Positions 21,263-30,161 of a DNA stretch of 57,100 bases are shown piece after piece; position 1 is the first letter of the stretch, and each line of letters opens with the position of its first letter. Source of the stretch: Desulfovibrio sp. (lineage in GTDB: Bacteria > Desulfobacterota > Desulfovibrionia > Desulfovibrionales > Desulfovibrionaceae). The translations under genes were made by a program, and so were the position numbers. Where the stretch lies: assembly GCA_016284885.1 (NCBI GenBank), contig JAEEPQ010000004.1:1-57100 (forward strand). The letters run 5' to 3'. Under the pieces are notes generated by a model. That model saw nothing but the letters and a program-made list of their open reading frames with translations, did no database searches and had not been told where the DNA came from.

Positions 21263-22567
21263 ATGAAAGTCGAGGATAGTACCGGCACTATGCACCAGTC
21301 GCCGCCCATTGCCGTCCTTTGGGACTACTCGCACATCTGGGGCCTGATGGCGTGGAGAGCCCTCAGAGCCCTCGGGTTCCCTGTACGGCTCCTTAAAGGA
21401 AGCGACATAGCCCAAGGGGCGCTTTTTCGCAAGCAAGGCACCGCTTCCGAGCCCGCCTTCCCCCTGCTCGTCGTGCCGGGCGGATCGGCCAGGCTCAAGG
21501 CCGGCTCGCTCGGGGAAGAGGGCAAGCAGGCCATTCAGGACTACGCGGCCCGCGGCGGACGCTACCTCGGCTTCTGCGGAGGCGCCGGCCTTGCCCTCTC
21601 CCACGGCAAGGGCCTCGAGCTCTGCCCCTGGGCCAGGGCCAGCTATCCCGAGCGCATCCTGCACCTCATCTCCGGCCACGTGCAGGCAGCTCCCTGCGCC
21701 GGGGACTTCACGCCCGACTGGCAGGGAAGACACCCCTCGCTGCCGGTCTGGTGGCCTGGGCGCTTTCACAACGCCGGCGGCAACGTGGAGGTCCTTGCCC
21801 GCTACCAGGCGCCAGACAGCGACTTCTGGATAGCCGACATCGAGCTCTCGAAGGTGCCGAGGCACGTCTTTGCCGAATGGCGCGAGCACTACGGCATCAA
21901 CTTCACCGCGGACTTTCTGAAAGGATCCGAGCTCATCGTCCGCGGCTCCTTCGGCGAGGGCGGCTACGTGCTCAGCTACTCGCACCTCGAAACGCCCGAG
22001 AGCCCCGATGCCAACCGCTGGCTCTGCCATCTGCTCTCCAGGCTCACGGGAGCGGAACTGCCGGCGACGACGATCCCCCGCTGGGACCTCTTCGCCGATC
22101 CCTGGGAAGGCCGGTCCGAAGCGAACCCGCCGGAAGCCCTGCTCTACTGGCTTGGCCACATGCGCGAGCTTATGGAACTGGGGGCAAGCCACAGGCTCTT
22201 CTTCAGGCGCACAAGCTGGCTCATGGGCTGGCAGCCGGGACTGCCGGGCATCATGTGCGACAATTTGCTGGCAGCCATGCACACGGCCTGCTGCCTTGCC
22301 CCGACGCCGCAGGCGGCTAGCTACTGGCAGGGCGTCCAGCGGGACTTCGAGGAGCTTGCCGAGCAGTTCTTTGCCTGCACCGAAGGCTACCTGCTCGCCG
22401 TCCGGCTCGCCAACACCCTGCTCCCCACCATGCCAGGCGCCGTGGACCGCGAAGGGCTTGCCAAGGAGCGCGACAGGCTCTTCGGCCATCCCATGAGCGG
22501 AGGCGGCGTGCTCGGCGCCATGCAGGGCATGGTGGACGAGTACATCTTCCGCTGTCAGGAGGGCTAA
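21263..22567 (+). CDS. BPL_N-like (biotin-protein ligase N-terminal/class I glutamine amidotransferase-like) protein
   Basis: 434 aa; PPIAVLWDYSHIWGLMAWRAL, LLVVPGGSARLK, GGRYLGFCGGAGLAL; start may be the internal MHQSPPIAV at 21290. Confidence 0.65.
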   Translation: MKVEDSTGTMHQSPPIAVLWDYSHIWGLMAWRALRALGFPVRLLKGSDIAQGALFRKQGTASEPAFPLLVVPGGSARLKAGSLGEEGKQAIQDYAARGGRYLGFCGGAGLALSHGKGLELCPWARASYPERILHLISGHVQAAPCAGDFTPDWQGRHPSLPVWWPGRFHNAGGNVEVLARYQAPDSDFWIADIELSKVPRHVFAEWREHYGINFTADFLKGSELIVRGSFGEGGYVLSYSHLETPESPDANRWLCHLLSRLTGAELPATTIPRWDLFADPWEGRSEANPPEALLYWLGHMRELMELGASHRLFFRRTSWLMGWQPGLPGIMCDNLLAAMHTACCLAPTPQAASYWQGVQRDFEELAEQFFACTEGYLLAVRLANTLLPTMPGAVDREGLAKERDRLFGHPMSGGGVLGAMQGMVDEYIFRCQEG

Positions 22568-22939
22568 ATAGCCCCTCCCATCATCTCTGCGACAGAGAGG
22601 CCGTCGCACCATGCCCCCCGCGTCTTCGCGACATCGTCGACTTTTAAAGATGCCCAGGAGAGAGCGAAGCCACGACCACGGCAAAGGAGATGCCACGCGG
22701 GCGCTGGAAGAAAGCCAGTGCGACTTGTCAAATCAGCTGCGAATGAGTTCGCCTCAGAGCTAGAGCTCCCCTGCGACAGCCGCGGCGCACGCCTCTGACG
22801 GCGTATGATTCTGAAAAAGCCTCTGCAGCCTTTGTCCGGGAAAACTGGCTAGCCCGCTTCTCTGGATCAAGATCAGTCAGGGATAGACGGAACACGGTGG
22901 ACAGGGGAGAATACCGAAAATCAGTCAACGGCAAACAGC

Positions 22940-23229
22940 ATGATAGTCAATTTCCTCTGCAAGCACACCCAAGCTTTGTTCGAGGGGGAAGATCCAGCAC
23001 GATTCCGCGGCTTCCCAACGGTTGCCCTGCGCAAACGGGCCATGCTGGATGCGTCCGTCCGGCTTGAGGTCTTCGGGTGCCTCCTGCCAATCATCTAGAG
23101 GCGCTCAAGGACGACAGGAAGGGACAGCACAGCATCCGCATCAATGACCAGTGGCGCGTCTGCTTTGTCTGGATCGACGGGGCGGCCTGGAACGTGGAGA
23201 TTGTGGACTATCATAAGCGAGGCACATAT
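22940..23229 (+). pseudogene. higB: HigB/RelE-family toxin with 1-nt frameshift near 23069-23070
   Basis: Frame 22940 MIVNFLCKHTQALFEGEDPARFRGFPTVALRKRAMLDASVRLE, then frame 23071 LRVPPANHLEALKDDRKGQHSIRINDQWRVCFVWIDGAAWNVEIVDYH; first frame stops at 23096-23098. Confidence 0.8.
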
Positions 23230-23544
23230 ATGCGCATCCGCACCCACCCCGGCGAAACACTCCTTGAAGAATTCCTCAAGCCACTCGGCCTAACAGCGCA
23301 CGGACTTGCGTTCGCCATCGGCGTACCGTGCACGCGCATCGCAGACATCGTACGCCAGCGACGCGGCGTCAGCGCGGACACCGCCATCCGGCTTGCCCGC
23401 TACTTCGGCACCACCGCAGAATTCTGGTGCAGCCTGCAAAGCGCACATGAGCTTTCCGTGGTGGTGGAGGCCAAACGGCAGGAGCTTGCGCGCATAATCC
23501 CGCACGGGCAACAAACGGTGCCAGCCCCGGCAGCGCTTTCGTGA
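23230..23544 (+). CDS. higA: HigA family antitoxin (HTH)
   Basis: MRIRTHPGETLLEEFLKPLGLTAHGLAFAIGVPCTRIADIVRQRRGVSADTAIRLARYFGTTAEFW. Confidence 0.9.
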   Translation: MRIRTHPGETLLEEFLKPLGLTAHGLAFAIGVPCTRIADIVRQRRGVSADTAIRLARYFGTTAEFWCSLQSAHELSVVVEAKRQELARIIPHGQQTVPAPAALS

Positions 23545-23745
23545 ACCGACGTAGAGATCGTCATTCTCTGCGGCGACTGCAGGGGAAAGAGCGGCGGACA
23601 TGCCCATTCCGCAGGGACATGGCACCGGCTCTCAGCCAGCTTTCGCTTCCAGCCAAGGCCAGGGCGCGTTCAGGAGCCCTCTCCAATTCCGCGCAGGCTG
23701 CAGGTCTCGTACAGAAATAGAATCCCTTTCATGTCCACGGCGCTG

Positions 23746-23784
23746 AAGGCCCAGCCTCCCCCTAGGCGGGGAAAGCTGGGCCTT
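23746..23784 (-). terminator. Strong hairpin downstream of htpG
   Basis: AAGGCCCAGC...TCCCCCTAGGCGGGGA...GCTGGGCCTT; long T-tract lacking. Confidence 0.6.
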
Positions 23785-23824
23785 GATCGTATAGAGATTT
23801 GCCTCTTGCGGCAGGGCGTTCAGC

Positions 23825-25762
23825 CTAGAGCTTGCGCACCTCGGCGTACCAGGCGGCGGCCTGCTCGAGCAGCTTGGCGGAGCGGGCGGCCACTTCCTGC
23901 GGATCCTTCATGTAGCCGTCCATGAGCTGGGCCTCGTCGAAGAGGGCCTGCACCATGGACTCCAGCGTCTTGTCGGCGGCGTCGGCCTTGAAGATGCGCA
24001 GGAGCGAACGCAGCAGCGGATGGTCCTTGTTGACCTCGAGGGTCTTCACCGGCACGGTGTCGTCCTTGGTCATGACGCGCATGAACTTGTCCATGGCGGA
24101 GGTGACGCCCTCCTCGTTGGCAAGGCAGGCCGCCGTGCCGGAGAGGCGCGTGGAGACGACGACGTCCTTGACCTTGGCGCCCAGGATGTCCTTCATCTTC
24201 TTGAGCAGGTCGTCGAAGGTCTTGGTTTCCTCTTCGGAAAGCGGGGCAGCCTTCTTCTCCTCGGCGCCCTCCTTGTCGGCAAAGGCTTCCAGATCCTTGT
24301 CGGTGGCGGTTTCGACAGACTTGAAGTCCCATTCCTTGTACTTGCCGATGCCGCTCATGACGAACTCGTCCACGGCCTCGTAGAGGTAGAAGACCTCGAT
24401 GCCCTTCCTGAGGAAGCGGTCGATGTGCGGGTTGAGGCGGGCGGCCTCGCGGTTGGGGGCGGAGACGTACCAGATGGTCTTCTGGTCCTTCAGGCCGCGG
24501 GCGATGTATTCGTCGAGGCTCGAGAGGTCGTCGTCCTTGTCCAGGGCGGAGGTGTTGAAGCGCATGAGGGCCGCAATGCGCTCGCGGTTCGCGAAGTCCT
24601 GGTAGCCGAACTTGAAGATGGAGCCGTGCATGTTCCAGAACTTCTTGTACTTCTCGGGATCGTCCTTGGCCATCTTCTCGAGGTGTCCCAGCACCTGCTT
24701 GACGATGGTCTGGTTGATCTTCATGAGCACGCGGTTTTCCTGCAGCGTTTCGCGCGAAATGTTGAGAGGCAGGTCCTCGGTGTCCACCACGCCCTTGAGG
24801 AAGGCCATGTAGTTGGGCATGAGATCCCTGTTCTCGTGCTGGATGAGCACGCGGCGGGAGTAGAGGTCGAGACCCCAGGCCTCGCGGTCGGCCACGAAGA
24901 CGTCCTGCTTGCTGTCCGGGATGTAGAGCAGGGCATTGAACTGCACGGGCATGTCGACGTTGATGTGCAGGTGGTCCTGGGGATCCTTGGAATCGTAGGT
25001 GAAGGACTTGTAGAACTCGTTGTACTGCTCGGCCGTCACCTGGCTCTTGGGCTCGCGCCACAGGGCGGGCTGGGTGTTGACGCGCTCGTCGTCCACGAAG
25101 ACGGGGAAGGGCACGTAGGCAGAGTGCTTCTTGATCACCGAGTCGACGCGGTACTTTTCGGCGTACTCGGAGGCGTCGTCCTTGAGGTAGACGACGATCT
25201 TGGTGCCGCGCACGGGCTCGGCGTCGGCGCAGGGAGACACTGTGTAGGAGCCGAGGCCGTCGCTCTCCCACTTGGAGGCCGAGCCGTCGCCGCCGAAGGC
25301 GGGCCGGGAGATGACCTCGACCTTCTCCGCCACCATGAAGACGGAGTAGAAGCCCACGCCGAAGCGGCCGATGATCTGGGAGGCGTCGGCCGCCTTGGCC
25401 TCGCCCTCCTCGGTGGAGCCCTTGGACTCCTCGGCCAGCTGGGAGAGGAATTCCTCGGAGCCGGAGCGGGCGATGATGCCGAGGTTGTCGGCAAGCTCCT
25501 GGGCGTTCATGCCAAGGCCTGTATCGGAGATCGTCAGGACCTTCTTGTCCTTGTCGAGCTTGATGCGGATCTCGAGGGGCAGGTCGGCGCTGGCCGGGGT
25601 GTCGCCCTTCATCTGGCGGAAGCGCACCTTGTCCAGGGCGTCCGAGGCGTTGCTCACGAGCTCGCGCAGAAAGATCTCTTTATTGGTGTAGAGGGAGTTG
25701 GTCAGGATCTGCAGGACCTTGCGGACCTCAGCCTTGAATTCGCACGTTTTGGCTTCGCTCAT
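23825..25762 (-). CDS. htpG: Molecular chaperone HtpG (Hsp90)
   Basis: MSEAKTCEFKAEVRKVLQILTNSLYTNKEIFLRELVSNASDALDKVR, IGRFGVGFYSVFMVA; start at 25762 within longer ORF. Confidence 0.97.
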   Translation of the reverse strand: MSEAKTCEFKAEVRKVLQILTNSLYTNKEIFLRELVSNASDALDKVRFRQMKGDTPASADLPLEIRIKLDKDKKVLTISDTGLGMNAQELADNLGIIARSGSEEFLSQLAEESKGSTEEGEAKAADASQIIGRFGVGFYSVFMVAEKVEVISRPAFGGDGSASKWESDGLGSYTVSPCADAEPVRGTKIVVYLKDDASEYAEKYRVDSVIKKHSAYVPFPVFVDDERVNTQPALWREPKSQVTAEQYNEFYKSFTYDSKDPQDHLHINVDMPVQFNALLYIPDSKQDVFVADREAWGLDLYSRRVLIQHENRDLMPNYMAFLKGVVDTEDLPLNISRETLQENRVLMKINQTIVKQVLGHLEKMAKDDPEKYKKFWNMHGSIFKFGYQDFANRERIAALMRFNTSALDKDDDLSSLDEYIARGLKDQKTIWYVSAPNREAARLNPHIDRFLRKGIEVFYLYEAVDEFVMSGIGKYKEWDFKSVETATDKDLEAFADKEGAEEKKAAPLSEEETKTFDDLLKKMKDILGAKVKDVVVSTRLSGTAACLANEEGVTSAMDKFMRVMTKDDTVPVKTLEVNKDHPLLRSLLRIFKADAADKTLESMVQALFDEAQLMDGYMKDPQEVAARSAKLLEQAAAWYAEVRKL

Positions 25763-26112
25763 GGTTTCTCCATATGTCTGCCGCCAAGGCCTGGCCTCGG
25801 GGCGGCTTGATGCTTGGGGTTCGGGTGCCGGCGTGCCGGAAGCAGGCCTTCCCGGCGCCGGACGGCTGTTTGGAAGAGAACATAAGCACGGCCGCGCAAA
25901 GGGCAAGGCTTCGCGGCGCAAAAAACCGCCAGGAAGCGCGCATGCATCGGCCGGCTTCTTTCCGCGAACGGGCCTTGAACGGGCAGGGCATTCCTGATAG
26001 CTCTTGAGCGAGGCGCGCCTGAAGCCGGGAAGGCTTTCCCAGCGGGGCGCGGCGCCTGTCCGAGGGCACGTGGCCCTGGCAGGCATCGGCATTTTCCACA
26101 CGGGAGGACCCA

Positions 26113-27417
26113 ATGGATGCAGCAATGCTTTCCAGACTGCAGTTCGCCGTGGCCGTCTTCTTCCACTTCATCTTCGTCCCCCTCACCCTCGGCCTGTCGC
26201 TCATGGTCGCCTGGATGGAGACGAGGTACGTGAAGACCGGCGACGAAGTCTGGCTGAAACACACCAAGTTCTGGGGCAAGCTCTTTCTCATCAACTTCGC
26301 GCTCGGCGTCGTGACCGGCATCTCGCTCGAATTCCAGTTCGGCACCAACTGGTCGCGCTACTCCGAGTTCGTCGGCGACATCTTCGGCTCGCTCCTCGCC
26401 ATTGAAGCCACGGTGGCCTTCTTCCTCGAGTCCACCTTCATCGCCGTCTGGCACTTCGGCTGGAAGAAGATAGGCAAGAAGCTGCACTGCCTCTGCGCCT
26501 GGCTCGTCTTCTTTGCCGGCAACATCTCCGCCCTGTGGATCATCATCGCCAACGGCTTCATGCAGCATCCTGCAGGCTACGTTCTGCGCAACGGCAGGGC
26601 CGAGCTCGAGAGCTTCAGGGACGTGGTTGCCAACCCCTACGCCCTCGGCATCTTCAGCCACGTCATCATCACGGCCTGGATGCTCGCCGGCTTCTTCGTG
26701 CTCGGCATCTCCGCCTGGCACATGCTGAAGGAGACCCACCGCGAGTTCTTCCGCCGCACCTTCAGGATGGCCGCCCCCTTCACCCTCGTCGCGGCCCTGC
26801 TCGTCGCCCTCACCGGCGACATCCACGGCAAGAACGTCAGCGCCTACCAGCCGGCCAAGCTGGCGGCCATGGAAGGCCACTGGGAAACGGCCAAGCCCGC
26901 TCCCTTCTACCTGCTCGTGGTGCCCAACGAGGCCAAGGAAGAGAACAGCATCGAGGCTATCGGCATCCCCGGGCTCCTCAGCTTCCTCTCCTTCGGCGAC
27001 TTCTCCGCCGAGGTGAAGGGCCTCAAGGACTTCCCCAAGCAGGACCGCCCGCCGGTGGCGCCCGTCTTCTGGAGCTTCCGCGCCATGGTGGCCTTCGGCA
27101 TGCTTTTCATCTTCATGGCCTTCTGGGCCACCTGGCAGAGGAAGCAGGAGGTTCCGGACCAGCGCCTCATGAAGCTGCTCCCCTGGATGATACCCCTGCC
27201 CTACCTTTCCATCGCCCTCGGCTGGGCCGTGGCTGAAATCGGCCGCCAGCCCTGGATCGTGTACAAGCTCATGCGCACCTCGGACGCCGTCTCGCCGGTG
27301 CCGGCGGAGCACGTGGCCATCACGCTCACGGGCTTTGTCTGCGTCTACGCGCTCCTCGGCCTGCTCGACATCCTTCTGCTGATCAAATACGCCCGCAAGG
27401 GTCCCGAGGAGGCATAG
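26113..27417 (+). CDS. cydA: Cytochrome bd ubiquinol oxidase subunit I
   Basis: MDAAMLSRLQFAVAVFFHFIFVPLTLGLSLMVAWMETRY; GRQPWIVYKLMRTSDAVSP. Confidence 0.96.
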   Translation: MDAAMLSRLQFAVAVFFHFIFVPLTLGLSLMVAWMETRYVKTGDEVWLKHTKFWGKLFLINFALGVVTGISLEFQFGTNWSRYSEFVGDIFGSLLAIEATVAFFLESTFIAVWHFGWKKIGKKLHCLCAWLVFFAGNISALWIIIANGFMQHPAGYVLRNGRAELESFRDVVANPYALGIFSHVIITAWMLAGFFVLGISAWHMLKETHREFFRRTFRMAAPFTLVAALLVALTGDIHGKNVSAYQPAKLAAMEGHWETAKPAPFYLLVVPNEAKEENSIEAIGIPGLLSFLSFGDFSAEVKGLKDFPKQDRPPVAPVFWSFRAMVAFGMLFIFMAFWATWQRKQEVPDQRLMKLLPWMIPLPYLSIALGWAVAEIGRQPWIVYKLMRTSDAVSPVPAEHVAITLTGFVCVYALLGLLDILLLIKYARKGPEEA

Positions 27418-27419
27418 TC

Positions 27420-28448
27420 ATGTTGGCAACCATCTGGTTCGTGCTCTGGTGCCTGCTCTGGGCAGTCTACTTCGTCCTCGACGGCTTCGACCTCGGCATG
27501 GGCGCCCTGCTTCCCTTCCTCGCAAGAGGCGAGGGCGAGCGCCGGGTCATGTACAACGCAGCCGGTCCTTTCTGGGACGGCAACGAGGTGTGGCTCATCG
27601 CAGCCGGCGGCGTCACCTTCGCGGCCTTCCCCAAGACCTACGCCGTCATGTTCTCGGCCCTCTACCTGCCCCTGCTGCTCCTGCTCTTCATGCTCATCTT
27701 CCGCGCGGTCTCCTTCGAATTCCGCAACAAGATAGACAACAGCCTCTGGCGCAGGTTCTGGGACCTCGTCCACTTCCTGTCCAACTTCGTTGCCGCCGTG
27801 CTCCTCGGCGTGGCCTTCGCCAACCTCTTCAAGGGCATCCCCATCGACCAGGCCGGCGTCTTCAAGGGCACCTTCTTCACCTTCCTCTCGCCCTACGCCC
27901 TGGCCGGCGGCGTCTTCTTCCTCTTCGTCTTCATGCTGCACGGCGCCCTGTGGCTCTGCTTCAAGAGCCAGGACCAGCTCCAGGAAAGGGCCCTGGCCGC
28001 CGTCTGCCTGCTCTGGCCCGTGGTGCTCGTGCTGCTCGGCGCCTTCCTCGTGCTGACCTCCTTCTACACCGGCACCTTCGGCGTCTACCTCGAGCGGCCC
28101 GTGCTCTTCGCCATCCCGCTCGTCGCCGTTGCCGGCTTCGTCGGCGTCAAGGCCATGTTCACGCGCCGCAAGTTCCTCATGGCCTGGCTCTGCAGCGCCG
28201 TCTTCATCATCGGCGTGACCTTCTTCGGCGTGGTCGGCATGTTCCCGAACATGCTCATCTCCTCGCTTGATCCCGCCTTCTCCGTGACGGTCTTCAACGG
28301 CTGCTCCAGCGAGCTGACCCTGAAGATCATGCTCGGCGTCGCCCTCGTCATGGTGCCCATTGTCCTGCTCTACCAGTTCTGGGCCTACCGGCTCTTCTCC
28401 CACAAGCTCGACGCGGACGAGATCGCCAGCGACAAGCACGCCTACTAA
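27420..28448 (+). CDS. cydB: Cytochrome bd ubiquinol oxidase subunit II
   Basis: MLATIWFVLWCLLWAVYFVLDGFDLGMGALLPF, GPFWDGNEVWLI. Confidence 0.96.
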   Translation: MLATIWFVLWCLLWAVYFVLDGFDLGMGALLPFLARGEGERRVMYNAAGPFWDGNEVWLIAAGGVTFAAFPKTYAVMFSALYLPLLLLLFMLIFRAVSFEFRNKIDNSLWRRFWDLVHFLSNFVAAVLLGVAFANLFKGIPIDQAGVFKGTFFTFLSPYALAGGVFFLFVFMLHGALWLCFKSQDQLQERALAAVCLLWPVVLVLLGAFLVLTSFYTGTFGVYLERPVLFAIPLVAVAGFVGVKAMFTRRKFLMAWLCSAVFIIGVTFFGVVGMFPNMLISSLDPAFSVTVFNGCSSELTLKIMLGVALVMVPIVLLYQFWAYRLFSHKLDADEIASDKHAY

Positions 28449-28472
28449 ACGCCCATCCTGACAGAAAGCAGC

Positions 28473-28504
28473 AAGGCGGCGGGGTTCCCCCTGCCGCCTT
28501 TTGC
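28473..28504 (+). terminator. Rho-independent terminator after cydB
   Basis: AAGGCGGC...GCCGCCTT followed by TT. Confidence 0.7.
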
Positions 28505-28715
28505 ATTGTCCTCCTGCCTTGCCCTGCGCGCCCTCCCGAAGGCCGGCTCCTTCCCCTTCGCGTGCCGGCCAGAATCCATCCGCCATCTTTTTTGGCCCCG
28601 CAGGGGTCCAGTGCCTTGAGATGCATCGCGCTTTGGGCCAAAGTCGTTTCTCAAGCAAAGCCAAGCGCTTCGCGCTTCCCCCTCCTAGGCCACATTCGAA
28701 TCAAAGGAGTTTTGC

Positions 28716-30080
28716 ATGTCGCAAGATCCAAGCTACCAGAACGACAAGGGACAGGAACTGAAGGACGATGCCGGCAAGTTCGCCGGCTCCGCCCAGCAGG
28801 CCCCCCAGGCTCCCCTCGGGCAGGTCCAGTACGGACAGCAGGCTCCCTACGGACAGCCCCAGCCGCAGTATAGCCAGCCGCAGTACGGGCAACCCCAGTA
28901 CGGACAGCCCCAGTACGCCCAGCAGCCTGAAGCCCAGTACGGACAGACTGCTCCCGAGCAGGCCCAGCCCGACGCCCAGACGCAGCCAGAAGCCCAGCAT
29001 GGACAGCCCGCTCCGCAGTACGGTCAGCCGGCCTCTGAGCAGGCTCAGCCCGAAGGGCAGCCGGAACAGCCTCAGGCTCCCTACGGACAGCCCGCGCCCG
29101 AGCAGGCCCATCAGCCGGAACAGGCTCCCTACGGACAGCCTGGACAGCCGGCTCCCTACGGACAGCAGCCCCCCTTCCCGCAGCAGGGACAGCCTGGCCA
29201 GTTTGCCCAGCCCTACGGACAGCCCTATCCCGGCATGCCTGCCCAGCCCGGACAGCCCCCGTACGGACAGCCCGGAGCTTTCGGACAGCAGCCGTTTGGA
29301 CAGCCCGGCCAGCAGCCTCCCTTTGGACAGCGTCCGCCGTACGGACAGCCCGGACAGCCTGGCCCCTTCCCGGGGCAGCCCGGCCAGATGCCAGGCCAGG
29401 CGCCCGCCCAGCGCATGCTCGCCTTCCCTGAAGCCGTCGAGATCTGCCTGCGCAAGTATTTCGACGTGAAGGGGCGCGCCAGCCGCTCCGAATTCTGGTG
29501 GTTCGCCCTGGCAACCGGCGTCATTTCGCTGATTCTCGGCCTGGCCGGCAATGCCATCAGCCCCACGGCCGGCCAGTACGCCCAGATCATCTTCAGCCTC
29601 GCCGTTGCGCCTGCCAGCATCTGCGCCTGCGCCCGCCGGCTCCACGACACCGGCAAGTCCGGCTGGTGGCAGCTCCTTAACCTCACCGGCGTCGGCAGCA
29701 TCGTCATCCTCGTCTTCTGCTGCCTGCGCTCCAGCCCCATGCCCAACAAGTACGGCGACTTCCCGAACCGTCCGGGAGAGCCATCCGAGCTTGAGCGCCT
29801 GCGCGGCCAGCGCGCCCAGGGCGGTCCCAGGCCTCCCTTCGGCGGACAGCCTGGCCCCTTCCCCGGTCAACCCAGCCAGCCCCAGCAGCCACCTTTCGGC
29901 CAGCAGCCTCCCTACGGCCAGCCCCAGCAGTTCGGGCAAGCCGCGCCGCAGGCTCCATACGGCCAGCCTGGACAGCAACAAGCCTACGGACAGCAGCCCC
30001 AGGCGCCCTACGGACAGCCTTTCCCGCAGCAGGGCCAGCCGGCTCAGCCCGGCCAGCCGCAGAACTACGGCCAGCAGTAG
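28716..30080 (+). CDS. DUF805 membrane protein flanked by Pro/Gln/Tyr/Gly-rich repeats
   Basis: 454 aa; many [10 protein letters not shown] units around a DUF805-like core ([29 protein letters not shown]...[33 protein letters not shown]). Confidence 0.8.
   Translation: MSQDPSYQNDKGQELKDDAGKFAGSAQQAPQAPLGQVQYGQQAPYGQPQPQYSQPQYGQPQYGQPQYAQQPEAQYGQTAPEQAQPDAQTQPEAQHGQPAPQYGQPASEQAQPEGQPEQPQAPYGQPAPEQAHQPEQAPYGQPGQPAPYGQQPPFPQQGQPGQFAQPYGQPYPGMPAQPGQPPYGQPGAFGQQPFGQPGQQPPFGQRPPYGQPGQPGPFPGQPGQMPGQAPAQRMLAFPEAVEICLRKYFDVKGRASRSEFWWFALATGVISLILGLAGNAISPTAGQYAQIIFSLAVAPASICACARRLHDTGKSGWWQLLNLTGVGSIVILVFCCLRSSPMPNKYGDFPNRPGEPSELERLRGQRAQGGPRPPFGGQPGPFPGQPSQPQQPPFGQQPPYGQPQQFGQAAPQAPYGQPGQQQAYGQQPQAPYGQPFPQQGQPAQPGQPQNYGQQ
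28830..29410 (+). repeat. N-terminal YGQP-type low-complexity repeat region
   Basis: Repeated TACGGACAGCCC-like units in frame. Confidence 0.85.
29830..30077 (+). repeat. C-terminal PYGQP-type low-complexity repeat region
   Basis: Second block of PYGQP/QPGQP units after the DUF805-like core. Confidence 0.8.
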
Positions 30081-30161
30081 CCGGCAAACGCATTTGACCG
30101 TCTCAATGCCACGGCCCGCTCTTGATGAAGAGCGGGCCGTCTGCTTTTCGGAAACCGGCGC

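Noticed and set aside
22728-22934. 68-aa minus-strand ORF upstream of higB
   Set aside because: No recognisable family, no clear ribosome-binding site, lies in the likely higBA promoter region
28651-29981. Long minus-strand ORFs over the YGQP repeat gene
   Set aside because: Repeat periodicity keeps several frames open; the sense frame has the DUF805-like domain
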